A DNA stretch of 64,000 nucleotides from Phlegmacium glaucopus. Its lineage: Eukaryota; Basidiomycota; Agaricomycetes; Agaricales; Cortinariaceae. Of this stretch, positions 35,726 to 48,022 are shown piece after piece. The notes beneath the pieces were generated by a model, which had not been told where the DNA came from, searched no databases, and worked only from the letters and a program-made list of their open reading frames with translations. The stretch covers positions 329,938 through 393,937 of the forward strand of contig MU130701.1 in assembly GCA_015039465.1 (NCBI GenBank), written 5' to 3'. The translations under genes were made by a program, and so were the position numbers. Position 1 is the stretch's first letter. Every line of letters begins with the position of its first letter.

Positions 35726-36754
35726 TAGAGACTAGAGATGTGGGCCGTTGCTTTGCACAGCAATACAAGTCTTATGGGTTTTTATATAGAATATTTATTA
35801 TTTTTAGTTAAAAAAATATTTATCTATAAAATACTTTATTATTAATAATTATTTTATAAAATGCAATATATTTTACTCATTATATTATACAAGCGATTTG
35901 CTGTTTGTCATTGTCACATAGAGAGAGTGAGGAAGTGAAAAACTAGAGATAAATTAATAAAGAATTGAAAAATGAAAATAGGAATGGAGAGGTATATTTT
36001 TTCTTACTGTTTACATAATTTATTGGTCATAGTAACAATTAGTATAAGGTGATGATTCAGAGCCTGTTTATATTGAGGTTATTGACTTTTTCTGGTTTGT
36101 TTATGTGTGACTAACTATTATGATGGGAGCCAGAAGGCAAACCATGATCAATAACTCATTTCCAGCAATGCATTGTTGTCATATATTTGTTTTGGAAAGT
36201 TTTTTGAGATAGCTTACAATGTTCATTTATTAATTTACTACCCATACTTGTGCTTATCCATTTATCCAAAAACATCTCTGTGAAGGTTCATAAAATTGAA
36301 GACCAGTCATTGTTGTTTGTTTTAGAAGCTAAAAGACAGGTTTTTGAGTTTAAAGGAGTTTCTTCATTGGGTCTTATGGAGGTGCTCAGCGTGCTCTAGC
36401 CACACCAAAGTAAAGATGTTATTACATGTATGAATATTTTCTCAATAAAACAATATATAAATAAATTATACATGGTTCTGCAATATCAATATTTATGTTT
36501 CTAAATTATTGGCTAATTCCATTGTTGGTACTAAGTTAGAATTTTATTTTTTAACTGGGAATATGATTCTGGTGATAACTAACAGTTATATTTGTATGTC
36601 AAATTTACAATGTTTATCAGGAACATAGTGAGACTGCAAACAAGGAAAAGGGATAGCTATTATGAACAAAAGGGATGTGCGAGCATAACGAGATATTGAT
36701 GCAATCAAACATATTAAAAATACACTGGGAGGAAATGTAGCAACAAAAAAAAAG
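35726..36754. other. AT-rich region without genes
   Basis: Very AT-rich. No open frame with recognisable protein character and no clear repeat. Confidence 0.5.
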
Positions 36755-39000
36755 TTATCAATCTGGTGTGCCAAAAACAATAACAAAGAGAATGTTGGTT
36801 GCAAGATGGACATTTGTGACATCAGTTTTCTTTCCGAGATACGAAGAAACACTATGTCCAACCGCAACACATGAACCAATGGGTATCTCTCCATCAAAGG
36901 TAGGAAAAATGTTTTGAAGGTTGTCAAAATCGGTTTCCTGGTTCAGATTGATTTCTTGTGCATCGAAAACTGGCACTGAATAAAAATGATAGTCAATAAT
37001 TCATTATCAACACATGAATATTTAAATAAAGATTGTACCAATATCAGTGAAATATAAGGCCCCACGAGCACATTCAACAGGCGTATCATTGGTTTTTGCA
37101 CAGCGGCCGGAAAGAGGGCTAAGGCTGGTGTTTGGAAAATTTGAAGGGGCAGAAATACTGTTTGGCAAAGTTGAAAATGTTAAGACAGATCTATAAAGCT
37201 GCACATTCAAATTTCATTCATCAAATATCATTGAGATAAAGCAGCAATATTGTTCCCACTCTTGACCATGGAATAAGACACCGATTGATTTGTGTCCTTT
37301 CAAACCAACAACAAGATTGGAATCATTGCAATATCCAGTGATGATAGCAACTGCAGGCCGCTTTCCGATGAAGGCTTCATGACGCCCTCAATTGCCATCC
37401 CGAACAGTAATATCTATTGGGGAAGTGCGACAGGGATTAAAAAAATGGCCTTGTTTAACCATGGAAATCATAGCCATGATTGAACTGTTGTTGCTATATG
37501 AAACATATTTTATTATATTTGGAATAAAAGTAATATATTAGATAGTTACCCAATGTCCATTGTAGGAATGATTTTTGGCCAATGTGAATATGGAACATGA
37601 GGGACGTCAGAGGATGTCGTACTCCAAGAATGGATATAACCAACCCTAAAGGTAGATTTATATATTAAAATATGTAGAACTGTGGTATATTTACCGTAGA
37701 CAAGGAAGGTCCTTGTATTGACGACGCAAACATTGATCTTGAACATTTAAAAAGAAGGATTCATCCTTCTCTGGCAAGGCTCTATAAAATTGTGTTAATA
37801 TAACAGTTAAATGCAATAAAAATGAATAATTACTTGACAGTAAAATTTTCAAAATCTTCAAGATAAACTTTCTTGGGTTTTGATGGTGGAATAGGCATAA
37901 CATTTTTGGAGATAACATCAATAAATAGGTCATCATCATCATCATCATCCACAATATTACCACTTGATCCTTCAGGTAATTTATTATTGATCTCGCTGAA
38001 TAAAGCAGTATGATCAGTAATTGTATTATAAATGACAAAAATAATATGACCCACCGTGACTTGCTCATGGCAAGTTGCATCTCATTCTCATCCCAATCAT
38101 CTGATATCTCATCCTCGTGCTGAGATTTTGTATCACTGTGAGCGTTGAACTCAACTTTTGCCTTTCCCTTGTGAGGTGATCTATGATATGGAAGTGAGAC
38201 TTTTTTGTTGTTGTTTGTTTTGTGTCAACGTACCCAAGTGATGGAGGATAAACCTTGGTAGAACTTTGTATACCTGGAGATGGTGTCCTGACACTCATTT
38301 AAAACCAAAAAATAGAAATATAAATTAAATTAACATTAATTGCTTACCTTACGTCCTTTTGATCTAATTTTTGCTTATGAACACAAAGTTTCTTCTGTAC
38401 TGGTATATCAATGGGATTGAGCGGTGGGTCCTCACTGTTATCCGGAACAATTCATTTTTTTAGGCTGAATGATGAGGTTATACAGTCAGTTTTTTTTTAG
38501 AAAGGGAAGGATATAATTGGAGTTATCTAATACTCACACTCCTGATATGCTCTGTGTTGTTATCCCCTCTACTTTGACCAGGGGATCATTGATATGACTG
38601 GTAGGTTTTCCATGGTAATTCATCCTAAAAATTAGAAGGTGATCAGAATTGGCAATAAACTACTTGAATATACTTACATTTGCGGTCTGGAGGGGTTAAT
38701 CAGATTATGTTTTTTTTTCCAGTCATTTTAAGCACAGAATATTTACGGTTTTGTCTTGCTTGCTGGGACTGGCCTGAATTGACATAAGTTATGATTATTA
38801 AGGAAAACAAGACATATAGATCCATACCGTGTTTCTGTGTTTGTTGCAGAACTCTGTGGTGGTACATCAATACTATGTTACAAATATCAGAAATGAGACA
38901 CAGAAAAAATTGGTCGTTCTACCATTCCAGACTATCACTTTCAGAGCCAGTAGGAGATACGGATCATGCTTTATCTTTGCAGTGACGTGTTGGTTGTTTT
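36755..39000 (-). pseudogene. AT-rich multi-exon relic of a dispersed agaricomycete hypothetical family
   Basis: Protein-like pieces on the minus strand, in order: SVSPTGSESDSLEW (about 38950), SVRTPSPGIQSS (38290), an acidic DDDDDDDLFIDVISKN (37930), LPEKDESFFLNVQDQCLRRQ (37770), RVGYIHSWSTTSSDVPHVPY (37630), GRHEAFIGKRPAVAIITGYC (37370), SIGVLFHGQEWE (37270), ECARGALYFTDIG (37060) and IPIGSCVAVGHSVSSYL with FVIVFGTP (36770-36890). Donor-like GTAAG sites separate them. The layout resembles abundant unnamed proteins of mushroom genomes. A TGA at 37388-37390 interrupts the frame where CGA (Arg) fits the family, so it is probably dead. Confidence 0.5.
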
Positions 39001-40560
39001 GACATGAGATATGATAATGATACTAGATAGATGTGGGAGAGGTGGGAGAGGATGAATATGATATGTGTTGTTGTATGATACAAAAATGTGAGTAGGACCT
39101 TTAAATAATCAGAATTACTATGTAGTCAATAGCATACACTGTCTGTCGCCAAATCCACCAAATAACAGGGTACAAACTGAATTAACTGCGCATTCAATGA
39201 TAATGATTATTCTAGGTTAGATCTTCTGTGTTAGCAGCTTAACAGGATACTAACCTCTTCAAGTGTTCAATAACACTACACAGGAGGCGTCCCAAAGTAA
39301 AAAATGGAGCTACACTGATTATTATCAGTCATTTACTTATTGTACAATAAAATCTATCAGCCCTGATACAGTAGATCTGAGGTATGGATGCCGATAGAAT
39401 ACCATATTACTATTAGTTAGGAGACAAAATCTCAGTAATTGCAAAGCCAAAGGACTGGATTCTGTTTAACTATTAGTTTATGAGATTGTTAGGAGTACAA
39501 GGTGAATATTTGTAACAAATATAAAAGGTTATAAAACTCATTTCAGTGTTTTAAATGCTAAATGAGTGAAGGAGAACAGCATGATGGAGTCATTGTGTAA
39601 ATGAAAAAGGTAGAAAATAAGCTAAACTACAAACAGTTGAAACAAAAGAAATAGCTCTTGACGAGAATGTAATGAATTAAGTAAAATGTGAAATGCTTCA
39701 GAACAACAAAAGTATTCTTGTGGTGCAATTGAAAAAAAAGGGACAGTGGAGATGTGGAGGAGAGGTGCTGTGTGTAATGGTGTAAATTTGTTTCAGGTAA
39801 AGTTAGTCTTGTTTTTAGAATATATCAATAGTACAGACTCTGCACTATCTCCATTTACCGCCACCTACTGCAAAACTATTGTATCACAGGTTATTGTCAA
39901 AACCTATTGATTGCTCATGTGAACCAATTTAAGGTTTTCAACAAGAAACATCATGATACTCAGGGAAAGTTATGTAATTTGAAGTTGGGAGTGCCTAGGG
40001 ACAACAGATTAGAAAACTAATAGAAAACAAATAATCTTCATTCAGCGACATTTACATAGAGAATGAAAAAATCCCTAACAACAAACAAACAACATTCTTC
40101 TCATTGTGCATCTGTTTAACTGCGAGATGGACAAAAATTATGATAGTCTTGGTGCAAGTGAGCATTTTTTATATAGTTAAATAAAATTCTCTAATCCGGT
40201 ATGTCTAGGGACAGCACTTTCTGATATCTTTGGAGATTATTTTAAAGAAAATGATGATAATGGCATTGGTAATGACCATCTATCATGATTCAAGGTCAGG
40301 TTGCACAATGTAATACCCTGATAATTGTGGTATTGACAAATCACAGTCTGACTGATATCAGATTTGTTGCTGTGGGGTTCCTATGGTTTACAGGTTAGTT
40401 AAGATTGTGGAAGGATGGTGAGAACTCAAAGAGGCAACCTTTACGGTTCACAGTGTCATACTTGATAAAGAACTTCCACCAATCCAGATTGATAGGTAAG
40501 ATGTATTGTTATTATGCTGGCAATTCAATAATCACAGTTTCTAGCCATTTTCTGTGAGAT
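39001..40560. other. AT-rich region, possibly upstream exons of the next gene
   Basis: No clear gene. From about 40380 to 40500 the plus strand reads PLRFTVSYLIKNFHQSRLIG, which may be an upstream exon of the gene at 40561. Confidence 0.4.
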
Positions 40561-41120
40561 GACAGAAGCAAGGACAGATATGCAAAATTTATACGACAAT
40601 ACATCGCAGTGACAGGTATTGGTCTTGAAGAGTTCAACCAAATACTTCAAGGATTTGGAAGAGTGCACAACTTTTTTGAAGATGTACTACCCGTTGACAA
40701 ACTTGAACGATTGGAACTGTTTTCTATTAATGGCAACTTGGCGCTAGCTTGTCACACAAGATATTTTCAAGCCCGTTGTTACTGTAGATCAGCAGTTCCA
40801 CAACCTTTTGGGCCAGGTGTAGATCCTAATGGCGATCTGGAACAGATTGGGAGAGATTTATTTATACACACAGAAGACAATGTCGTCCAATATCTGGCAA
40901 GGAAGAACGATACAGGGCAGTCATTAAAGTATGTTGATGCTTGAATGATTATTTGCTTGCTTACTGGAATGGCAGATATATCAATATAAACCCCAGCCAA
41001 TTCCAAAAAGGAGACATTGTTGAAATCACTATTTCTTTCTTTTGCATTAAAACTCGTTTTGAAAAACTCAAGATGATGACATCTTTGAAGACATTAACTT
41101 TGCTTAACGATACTTTTTGA
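40561..41120 (+). CDS. AT-rich hypothetical protein, 3' exons
   Basis: Exon to 40928 and exon 40976-41120 join in frame across a GTATGT...GGCAG intron (phase 2). The join gives DLFIHTEDNVVQYLARKN followed by FQKGDIVEITISF and a Leu-rich end with stop at 41118-41120. This C-terminal arrangement (HTE-NVV, then GDIVE and a short hydrophobic tail) is typical of a large agaricomycete family of unnamed, often repeat-associated proteins. The 5' exons are not fixed. Base composition is much more AT-rich than in the NLR region. Confidence 0.5.
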
Positions 41121-41555
41121 GAGGTACAAATATTTGTCATACTGATGCATTTTCATATTCATGGGTGCATGATAGAAAGCACAGGATAATGAAGTTAAAG
41201 ACTTGCTTATCCCAAAGTTTGAAAAAGTAAATGTCAAACGTCGTCGAGTGGAAACAGAAAAGGATGATCTGTCCTCTGGCAAATTTGCGCATATGGATGT
41301 GACCTAAATGTTTCTTGTTGATTGATATCAAATCTGATCTGTACAGTATTGTAATGAATAATGTTTATATGGAAAACACTACTTAGCTTGTTTTCCAGAC
41401 TTGCCGAGAGGGGGGAAGGAGTAAAGGTGCGTAATCGTGATGGATGAAGCATCATGTGTGATGCATGCTGCTGCTGCAAGCTCACAGCACACTTTGTGAG
41501 CAGTCATCCCATTGGGATATGGGGCATCCATGCAAGTAGTGGGTTTGGCAATGAT
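41121..41555. other. Intergenic, no gene recognised
   Basis: AT-rich 3' flank of the hypothetical gene leading to the minisatellite. No other feature seen. Confidence 0.5.
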
Positions 41556-41717
41556 GCATGGCGCATGGCGCATGGTGTGTGGTGCATGGTGCATGGTGCA
41601 TGGTACATGGTGCATGGTACATGGTGCATGGTACATGGTGCATGGTGCATGGTGCATGGTGCATGGTGCATGGTACATGGTGCATGGTGCATGGTGCATG
41701 GTGCATGGTGCATGGTG
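41556..41717. repeat. Heptanucleotide minisatellite (CATGGTG)n
   Basis: About 20 tandem copies of CATGGTG with CATGGTA variants that alternate in the first half. Because 7 is not a multiple of 3 and the unit has no stop in any frame, long open frames of Cys/Met/His or Gly/Ala/Trp residues appear on both strands. These are artefacts. Confidence 0.95.
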
Positions 41718-42179
41718 CTGCTGAAAGCATGACAGGGCATCCACCTGTGTGCTTCACCTTTTGGGTCTAAAAGGTCCGTGCTGCCCGATATGTGGTATCA
41801 CTGGTATATTGCATGTTGCTGCTGTTGCAGGGTCCATGTTGCGTGTTGTGGGGGGTCCAACTTCCTATGGTGCAGGCCAATTCTTTGTCATCCTGGGTCG
41901 ATGACTTGATGTCAATGACTTCCTTTGGTCTGTGAGGCAGGCTATGCAATGCAGGTAGGCTGAAGAGCAGAGAGCATATCAAAAAACGGAGCAAGGGCAC
42001 CAGGATGCAGTTGGAAGCAGCAGTGGCGCACATAGATGGAAGGGGGAGACAAGGACGTGTAGTTGGTGTCACGTGCTTTCTGCTTGACAAAGTCAGCATT
42101 CTAATCTACGCTTGTACCTCGCTATGATGAGAATTAGAAACATGGATGGGAAAGGAGGTGTCAGACTGAGCCTTGTAGA
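41718..42179. other. Intergenic, no gene recognised
   Basis: Sequence between the minisatellite and the 3' end of the WDR59-like fragment. Only short open frames without motifs. Confidence 0.5.
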
Positions 42180-43765
42180 GGGACATGTAAAAGGACCATC
42201 AGTTCCCGTACAGAAGCATCCACAGCCAGAAGGGCATATGGGAACAGTAACATCCAACGAATTCCAGCATGAAATATGAGTTACATGCGGGCAACCCAGA
42301 CAAGTGCACGAAAAAGACCTGTGAAAAAATAATCAGGTTATTATGAAAGATATATGGACAATAAGGCCACCTTTGACAGGAAATCGGCAGATGGTACACT
42401 TGGGCATGACACAAGAAGTGCTGCAATGCCTACATATATTGCTCTTCTCTGGAAGAATCGCCCTACAATCGCTTCGAGGGCACAGCCGGAGCAAACCTAG
42501 ATATCATTGATAGTGGTCAAAATCAGGAGAACAAAGAAAGAGTTCCTTTCTTAACTGTGACTCACCGATGTGATATGGCACTGTATTGGGAACCAAACCA
42601 TCTGGTTGGCGGTTTACAGCCTTCAGGAGTTCCAGGCGCTTATGAAACAGCTGCCACCTGAACAACAATTCTGCATAAACATAGACGTTTAACTTGAATT
42701 GTTCCATAAGTTGAAGATCAAACAAAGGTTTATTAACCCTAGATATGATAGAGTGGTATGTGCTCAGATTAGAATGTAATTAGGATGATAATGACTTACG
42801 TGTCCTCAAGGCAATCAGGCCCGAATACGACGACCTGGTTTTCATTAATAAAGGAACTTGAGTCCCTAAAGCGTAAGTGTTGTCGATGGCCAGCAGAAGA
42901 AAACGAAGTCAAAAGTGGTTTCGACGGTTGTCGTACGCCGTCATTCCAAGACTTGGGGGTTGTCGGCGTTTGTGTATGTAGCAAGGATCCTTGTCTCATT
43001 CGCCTTTGACGCAGTGCCCCCACAGCTAGATCAGACCCTGTTCGCCCCAATTTCTCAGTGGACCTTGTAGCAACTGTTGATATTCCATAACTAGGAACGA
43101 TCTCAGTCGGAGTCAAAAGTCCCTCTTTCCAAGTATCCTGCACCCCATTCATGAACTGCCGCATAGTACCCGCGTTGAACAAACTGGACCAAGATCCTCG
43201 GGATGAGTTGGAAGAAGAAAATGATGGCGCGACTGGAGAAGAGGGGAAACGTGGCCAGTCGGGGGAAGATGGGCTAAAGAGATTGACGGCAGATTTCGTG
43301 AGGCTGAAATAGTCCAGACCAGCCATTCGAAGAGGGACGGCCGTGGTGGGGGTTGAGTCTTTCACCCTGCTTATACTTGGAGACAGGATGGCTCCAAGCT
43401 CTGTCTGAAGCACTAGCATGGATAACATCGCAAGCATCTGCACATCCTTTTCTTTCACATAATCCTGATACCTAGTCATCCAAAACGTTGCTGCATGAGT
43501 AACGTTCTATGAGAACAAACCGAAAGTTTACATACATTCCAGTTATGACCCGAGCAGCCAACACATCTGAGGTAAAAGACGCCCGACGCCATCTCTTGTT
43601 TTTATCATCAGGATGGTCCCGTTCTCGAAACAACAGTTTGAGGGTCCGAAAGACTCGTTCATGATCATATCTTCCATGGTGCCTAGCAGCCACCGCATTC
43701 ACCTCGCATACATCTGCCAACGACCCTGAGCTAACCGTAAAAACGTAATCATCTGCGACTTTCTA
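42180..43765 (-). pseudogene. WDR59/Mtc5-like SEA/GATOR2 subunit, C-terminal half only
   Basis: The minus strand reads, from 43765: SGSLADVCEVNAVAARHHGRY, YDHERVFRTLKLLF, then KDVQMLAMLSMLVLQTE (43440), a Ser/Pro-rich segment, KLNVYVYAELLFRWQLFHKRLE (42680), and a RING-like end (PKCTICRFPVKG, CTCLGCPHVTHISCW, CPSGCGCFC) at 42400-42200. This order matches the C-terminal region of fungal WDR59/Mtc5, a subunit of the SEA (GATOR2) complex that controls TORC1 at the vacuole. The N-terminal WD40 propeller is absent: sequence upstream of about 43870 is unrelated, and a duplicated piece of another gene follows. The exons themselves look undamaged, so the loss seems recent. Confidence 0.65.
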
Positions 43766-43980
43766 TCAGCTCCAGCAATATTATTTGTACTCGTCATGAA
43801 TACAATGCTCCGCCTAGTCGGAAAAACAGAATATTAAGAGTCATCATTTGAATATTTCGCCTCAGAATCGCGACGAGCTTTTGGTTGAGGAACAGTCAAG
43901 AGGTTTGTCATGGCTCGAAGGATGTTACTCCTCGTTTTGGGTTGCTTTGGGTTGATGGGTGCTACAACACGGTCAGTAGC

Positions 43981-44430
43981 TGCACGAGGCCCAGTAGCAC
44001 ATATCTGAGGGCATTAAATTAGCTGATATAGCAAGAGTGTTACAGAAGCAGGACAGACCACGGCCACACCGCGATCAAGAAATATTCCATGAAAAGTTTG
44101 GCTTTGAATTTGTTGGCTGATAGGCACACCTTGAACCAACCTGAGATATGTTTTTCACCATCAGTAAGATAATCGGATGAATTTGCGTCAAAACTAACGA
44201 GGATTGCAGCTTTTGTTGTTGTTGCGCTAATAATGTTGAGCTTCGAACGACTAAGCCTGCAGCCATTGCAGCGCTTCCCCAAGCCCAACCAAGAAGGATT
44301 CCTAGGCTCATTGAATTACAACCGCTATGTCTGTTATATGTTAAATCGACCTACCAAAAAACAAAGTCAACACCGCCATCACAAAAATTGACAAGGCGAA
44401 GGTTGGGGGTAACATAAGCGCGACGATCTA
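43981..44430 (-). pseudogene. Duplicated fragment of the BRE4/ArAE_2-like gene
   Basis: Matches 30072-30170 and 30325-30690 with about 150 bp between them deleted. It contains the exon encoding GILLGWAWGSAAMAAGL, with scattered substitutions. Homology to the source gene ends near 44430. It is a dead fragment in the same relative position to the downstream FunK1 copy as in the original locus. Confidence 0.85.
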
Positions 44431-45422
44431 TCCCGGTATGTATCGTCGGAGACAGAAGACCAGTCGGTGCGCAACCTTCCGGAAAAAGGAGGAGGGACCG
44501 TAAGCAGGTTCAAGGGGAGAGAACTTTCCGTCTTTACAGACGTTCTTGAGGCTTCCCCTTTACCCAGGACGTTTAAACGGGAAGTAGAGGCAGGGCTCCA
44601 GCAAGTAGGAGCATAGAGAAGACATTACGCAACTGCACATCCCACACCGTGGTCTCTAAAAGAACGATTATCCGCAAAGTAATTCGCCTTATTTCGCAAC
44701 CCCTCCGCATGCACCGCATAGTCGCGCAAAGCTTCTACAACTTCGGACGACAAGGGCAGCGAACCCTCCGTACTAACATCACCAAGTTCTAGTTAGTTCA
44801 GTATACTGAAAATCGCTAACCATAGTGAAGTCATGTAACATGTCAACTGAACAAGTTACAAATATTACACTCTATTACACAGGATGAGGGCTGAACCCGA
44901 CGCCCATTGCGGATGTTAAAAACATATGTGTTACGTATTACTTATTGCAACTTCTCCTGTAATACGTAATATAAAAACCACCATGCATAACGTGAGGCTA
45001 CTGGACACGAATAAATACATTCGTCAGTGTGCAGTCAAAATAGGAACAGTCAAACCGAAGTGTGACCGTCGAGGATTTACTTGCCGACATTAGGTCACCT
45101 CGAGAAGAGAAGGGTAAATGGAAATGCAGCAATTTCATAACCTTTACGGTCTGTGAGGTTTCGATCTCAGGTTTTGTAGCCTCTTGTTCAGGGTTGGCGA
45201 TCCGTTGAGTCGACCTACCCAGTGACTGCGGTAAGCTAGTGGCGCGTGATAGTTTTGTACCAAGGCTCGAACGCAACAGGACCACCACCAGGATCACGAG
45301 GACCAACTATTGCTTTGTAGATTATGAGTCCCAGTACGACGAAAGAAGAGCCACACTCATCGTTCGTGTCTAAGCTAAGTATTTGCGAACTGACTCTCGT
45401 TAGCGTCAAAAAAAAAAAAAAA
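44431..45422. other. Rearranged region between duplicated fragments
   Basis: No intact gene. A minus-strand open frame at 44998-45306 starts with a hydrophobic stretch (VLVILVVVLL) that faintly resembles the first membrane segment of the BRE4-like gene and may be its decayed remnant. A run of 15 A (45408-45422) lies exactly at the left edge of the FunK1 homology. Confidence 0.4.
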
Positions 45423-45526
45423 CCTATTGTGCATATCTGTATGAATCTTCCAGATTGCGGCGCTGAAACATCACTGTCCTGGCTTTGATCTAGTGGACAC
45501 CCATAACCACCAAGACATGAGCAGAC

Positions 45527-47577
45527 ATGAGTGCCAGTAAGACCGAACCCGCAATCAAACCGGATGTTTCTCTCTATATATCTGGATGCCGTACAGACCC
45601 CACCATCATAACCGATGTATCACTCATCGACATTCAAATGGAATTCAAGTTGGATCCTAATGATGACCCCTTCCGTGATCACGACACCTTCGAGAAGGAC
45701 ACGCTCCGGAGTGCCGACACTAGAGGCCAAATCACCTTCTATGCTACAAAGCAACTTGCTAGCCAGTTTCGGACCCATGCTTTCTCTGTTATCATCTGTA
45801 AAGACACGGCGAGGCTGATCCATTGGGATCGCTCGGGCGCCGTCGTCACGCAAGCGTTTTCATATGTGGAGGAAGCGTGGTTAGCAAGTTTTTTCTGGCG
45901 ATATACTCATTCCTCACGAGCAGTCCATGGAGTCGATGAATCCGTCACCGCGCCTACCGACGCCGATGCGGCCTACGTTCAAAGAGCAAGAGCTGCTCTC
46001 GAGCTTGACGATGACAAGCCCTTGTTCAAGTTTGCGGTATACAGCGACAACGAGGATGTCTCGTATTATTTCGGTAGTAATCCATGGTTCAAGGGCAATG
46101 GCTCGCCAACAGGTCGGGCCACCCGAGTTTTCATCGTTTACGACCCGGTCCTCGATAGACGTGTCCTCATGAAAGATACTTGGAGGGTATCCCTTTACGG
46201 AATGCAAACAGAAGGTGCTATCTATACGCGCCTTCATGCAGCTAATGTTTCCCATATTCCCCACTTTATCCGAGGCGGTGATGTCACTTCGCCATTTTGC
46301 CGCACTCGTTCGCACAAGTTTGCCAAACAGTTTGGTCTTAGACTCCGACCTCATAGCCATTATCGGCTCATCCTTGGTGACATCGGTCGTGATCTTACTT
46401 CATTCACGACGACGAAGGAGCTAGTTGAGGCTTTGACTGGTGGCTTACAAGGTACATGAAACGACGATTTCTGTTTCCGTCTGCTTACCCAAGGCAACCC
46501 TTCGTCTTAGCTCATACTGAAGCCTTTGAGAAGGCAGGAATCCTACATCGGGATGTTAGCGTTGGCAATATCATAATCAATGATCGTGGAGGGCTTTTAA
46601 TCGACTGGGATCTTTCAAGGGATATCGATGATCTCGACAAGATCTCTCGACAACCGTTCCGTACTGTAAGTCCTGCCTTTGATCAGTCTCATATCATGTG
46701 TGACATAATATCTTTGCAGGGAACATGGCAGTTTATTGCGGCTCGGCTGTTGCAAGCCAGGGAATCGGCAGTGCACACAGCCGCTGACGATTGGGAATCT
46801 TTTTTCCATGTCTTGAGTTGGGTAGTCTTGCGCTTTACCAGACATGGACTTACCTCGGCCCGATTGACGAACGAGTTAAGGAATACTTACGATGACTCGT
46901 ACATGGACCATGGCAAGCTCTATGGAGGCGAGAACAAGGAGAAAAAAATTAAATCCAAGTTTATATCCACAAATGCTCAAGTCCCTCCCGGCCCCCTTCT
47001 TGATCTGCTCAAAGACCTCGTCGACGTATGTGCTGTCCGTTATGAAGACCCGCCCCCTAGCGAAGATCAGGAAGAATACGAACTTTTCTTGCAGGACGTT
47101 GCTCAAGACCCGTCGCTGGTGCGCTTTGCAACTAAATACCCTTTCAAGCGTTACCAGGAGCGCAAGGAGAAACTCGAAGCATCGTGGATGCTGGAAAAGT
47201 TTAGGGAGGCAGTAAACAGTGAGGCGTGGGATCTGGGGCCACAGGGACAACGGTTTGAGAACCCATTAACTCGGGTTGATGAAGTGGTCATCAAAACCAA
47301 GCGCGAAAGTGAATTCGAGCCTGATATGCCCCGACAGAGTAAAAGGTTCAAACCGATGGTAGATGAAAGTGACCCTGCAACAGTAGACGAAAGTGAAGAT
47401 GCCGCCAATGTCAAGGAAGAAGATGATGAACCTACCATCGATGAGGATGAGGACACCGAGGATGAACTGGAGTTAGATGATTACTTCGTGGTGGCCAAAC
47501 GTGACAAGGCTGAAACGGATTGGGAGGATGATGATGAAAACAACCCTGCTGATGATGAGCTTCCGACGGAGTCATGA
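45527..47577 (+). CDS. FunK1-type protein kinase, copy lacking the first exon
   Basis: Exons 45527-46451, 46511-46665, 46720-47577, all in frame. Kinase signatures: [28 protein letters not shown], then GTWQFIAARLLQ and DDWESFFHVLSWVVLR of the C-lobe. The acidic C-terminal tail (about 46-fold Asp/Glu rich after residue 520) is typical of the family. Compared with 31300, the first exon is absent and a 10-bp insertion just before the ATG at 45527 blocks the upstream frame, so translation would start at this ATG. About 645 residues. It may still make an active kinase lacking about 130 N-terminal residues. Confidence 0.75.
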
Positions 47578-48014
47578 ATGGCGAAATAGTTATGTCCTTT
47601 ACTTCTGGTTACCCTTCGTACCGTACCTAGTTTAATCTAATTCACTGACCACTTCCATTTCGACAAGTTGAAGTCATTTTACATCATATTATCAAATAGT
47701 TCGGCCTTGAATATTATCTTATTCTTATTAATATTATGGAAGAAACTGCACCCTTGGAATGCGAGATACGGCATACCCTAAGGCAACCGAAGAGATAGCG
47801 TGGTTGGATTGCTATGAAAGTTGATGGGCTTGCAGGTGTAAACAGTCATCGGAGGCAAAATTGTTGTTAACAAACTTGTCTGTGAGGGCCGTTGTGGCAG
47901 AAGCACACGGCATATACGAGTTCTTTTTTTTGTTTTGTTAATGATGAGTATGGTGATAAGGACTGCCGGAATACCTCTTGTCTTGTACCGGTCCAACCAG
48001 AAATGATGACTAGA
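47578..48014. other. 3' flank of the FunK1 gene
   Basis: No further gene recognised. Likely holds the transcript end of the kinase gene. Confidence 0.5.
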
Positions 48015-48022
48015 GGAACGAG

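Noticed and set aside
41454..41770. Overlapping open frames on both strands of the CATGGTG array
   Set aside because: Open only because the heptamer lacks stops in every frame; no protein character.
45408..45422. Run of 15 A at the edge of the duplicated FunK1 gene, suggesting retroposition
   Set aside because: The poly-A is at the 5' edge, and the copy keeps introns and part of the first intron, so it is a DNA-level duplication.
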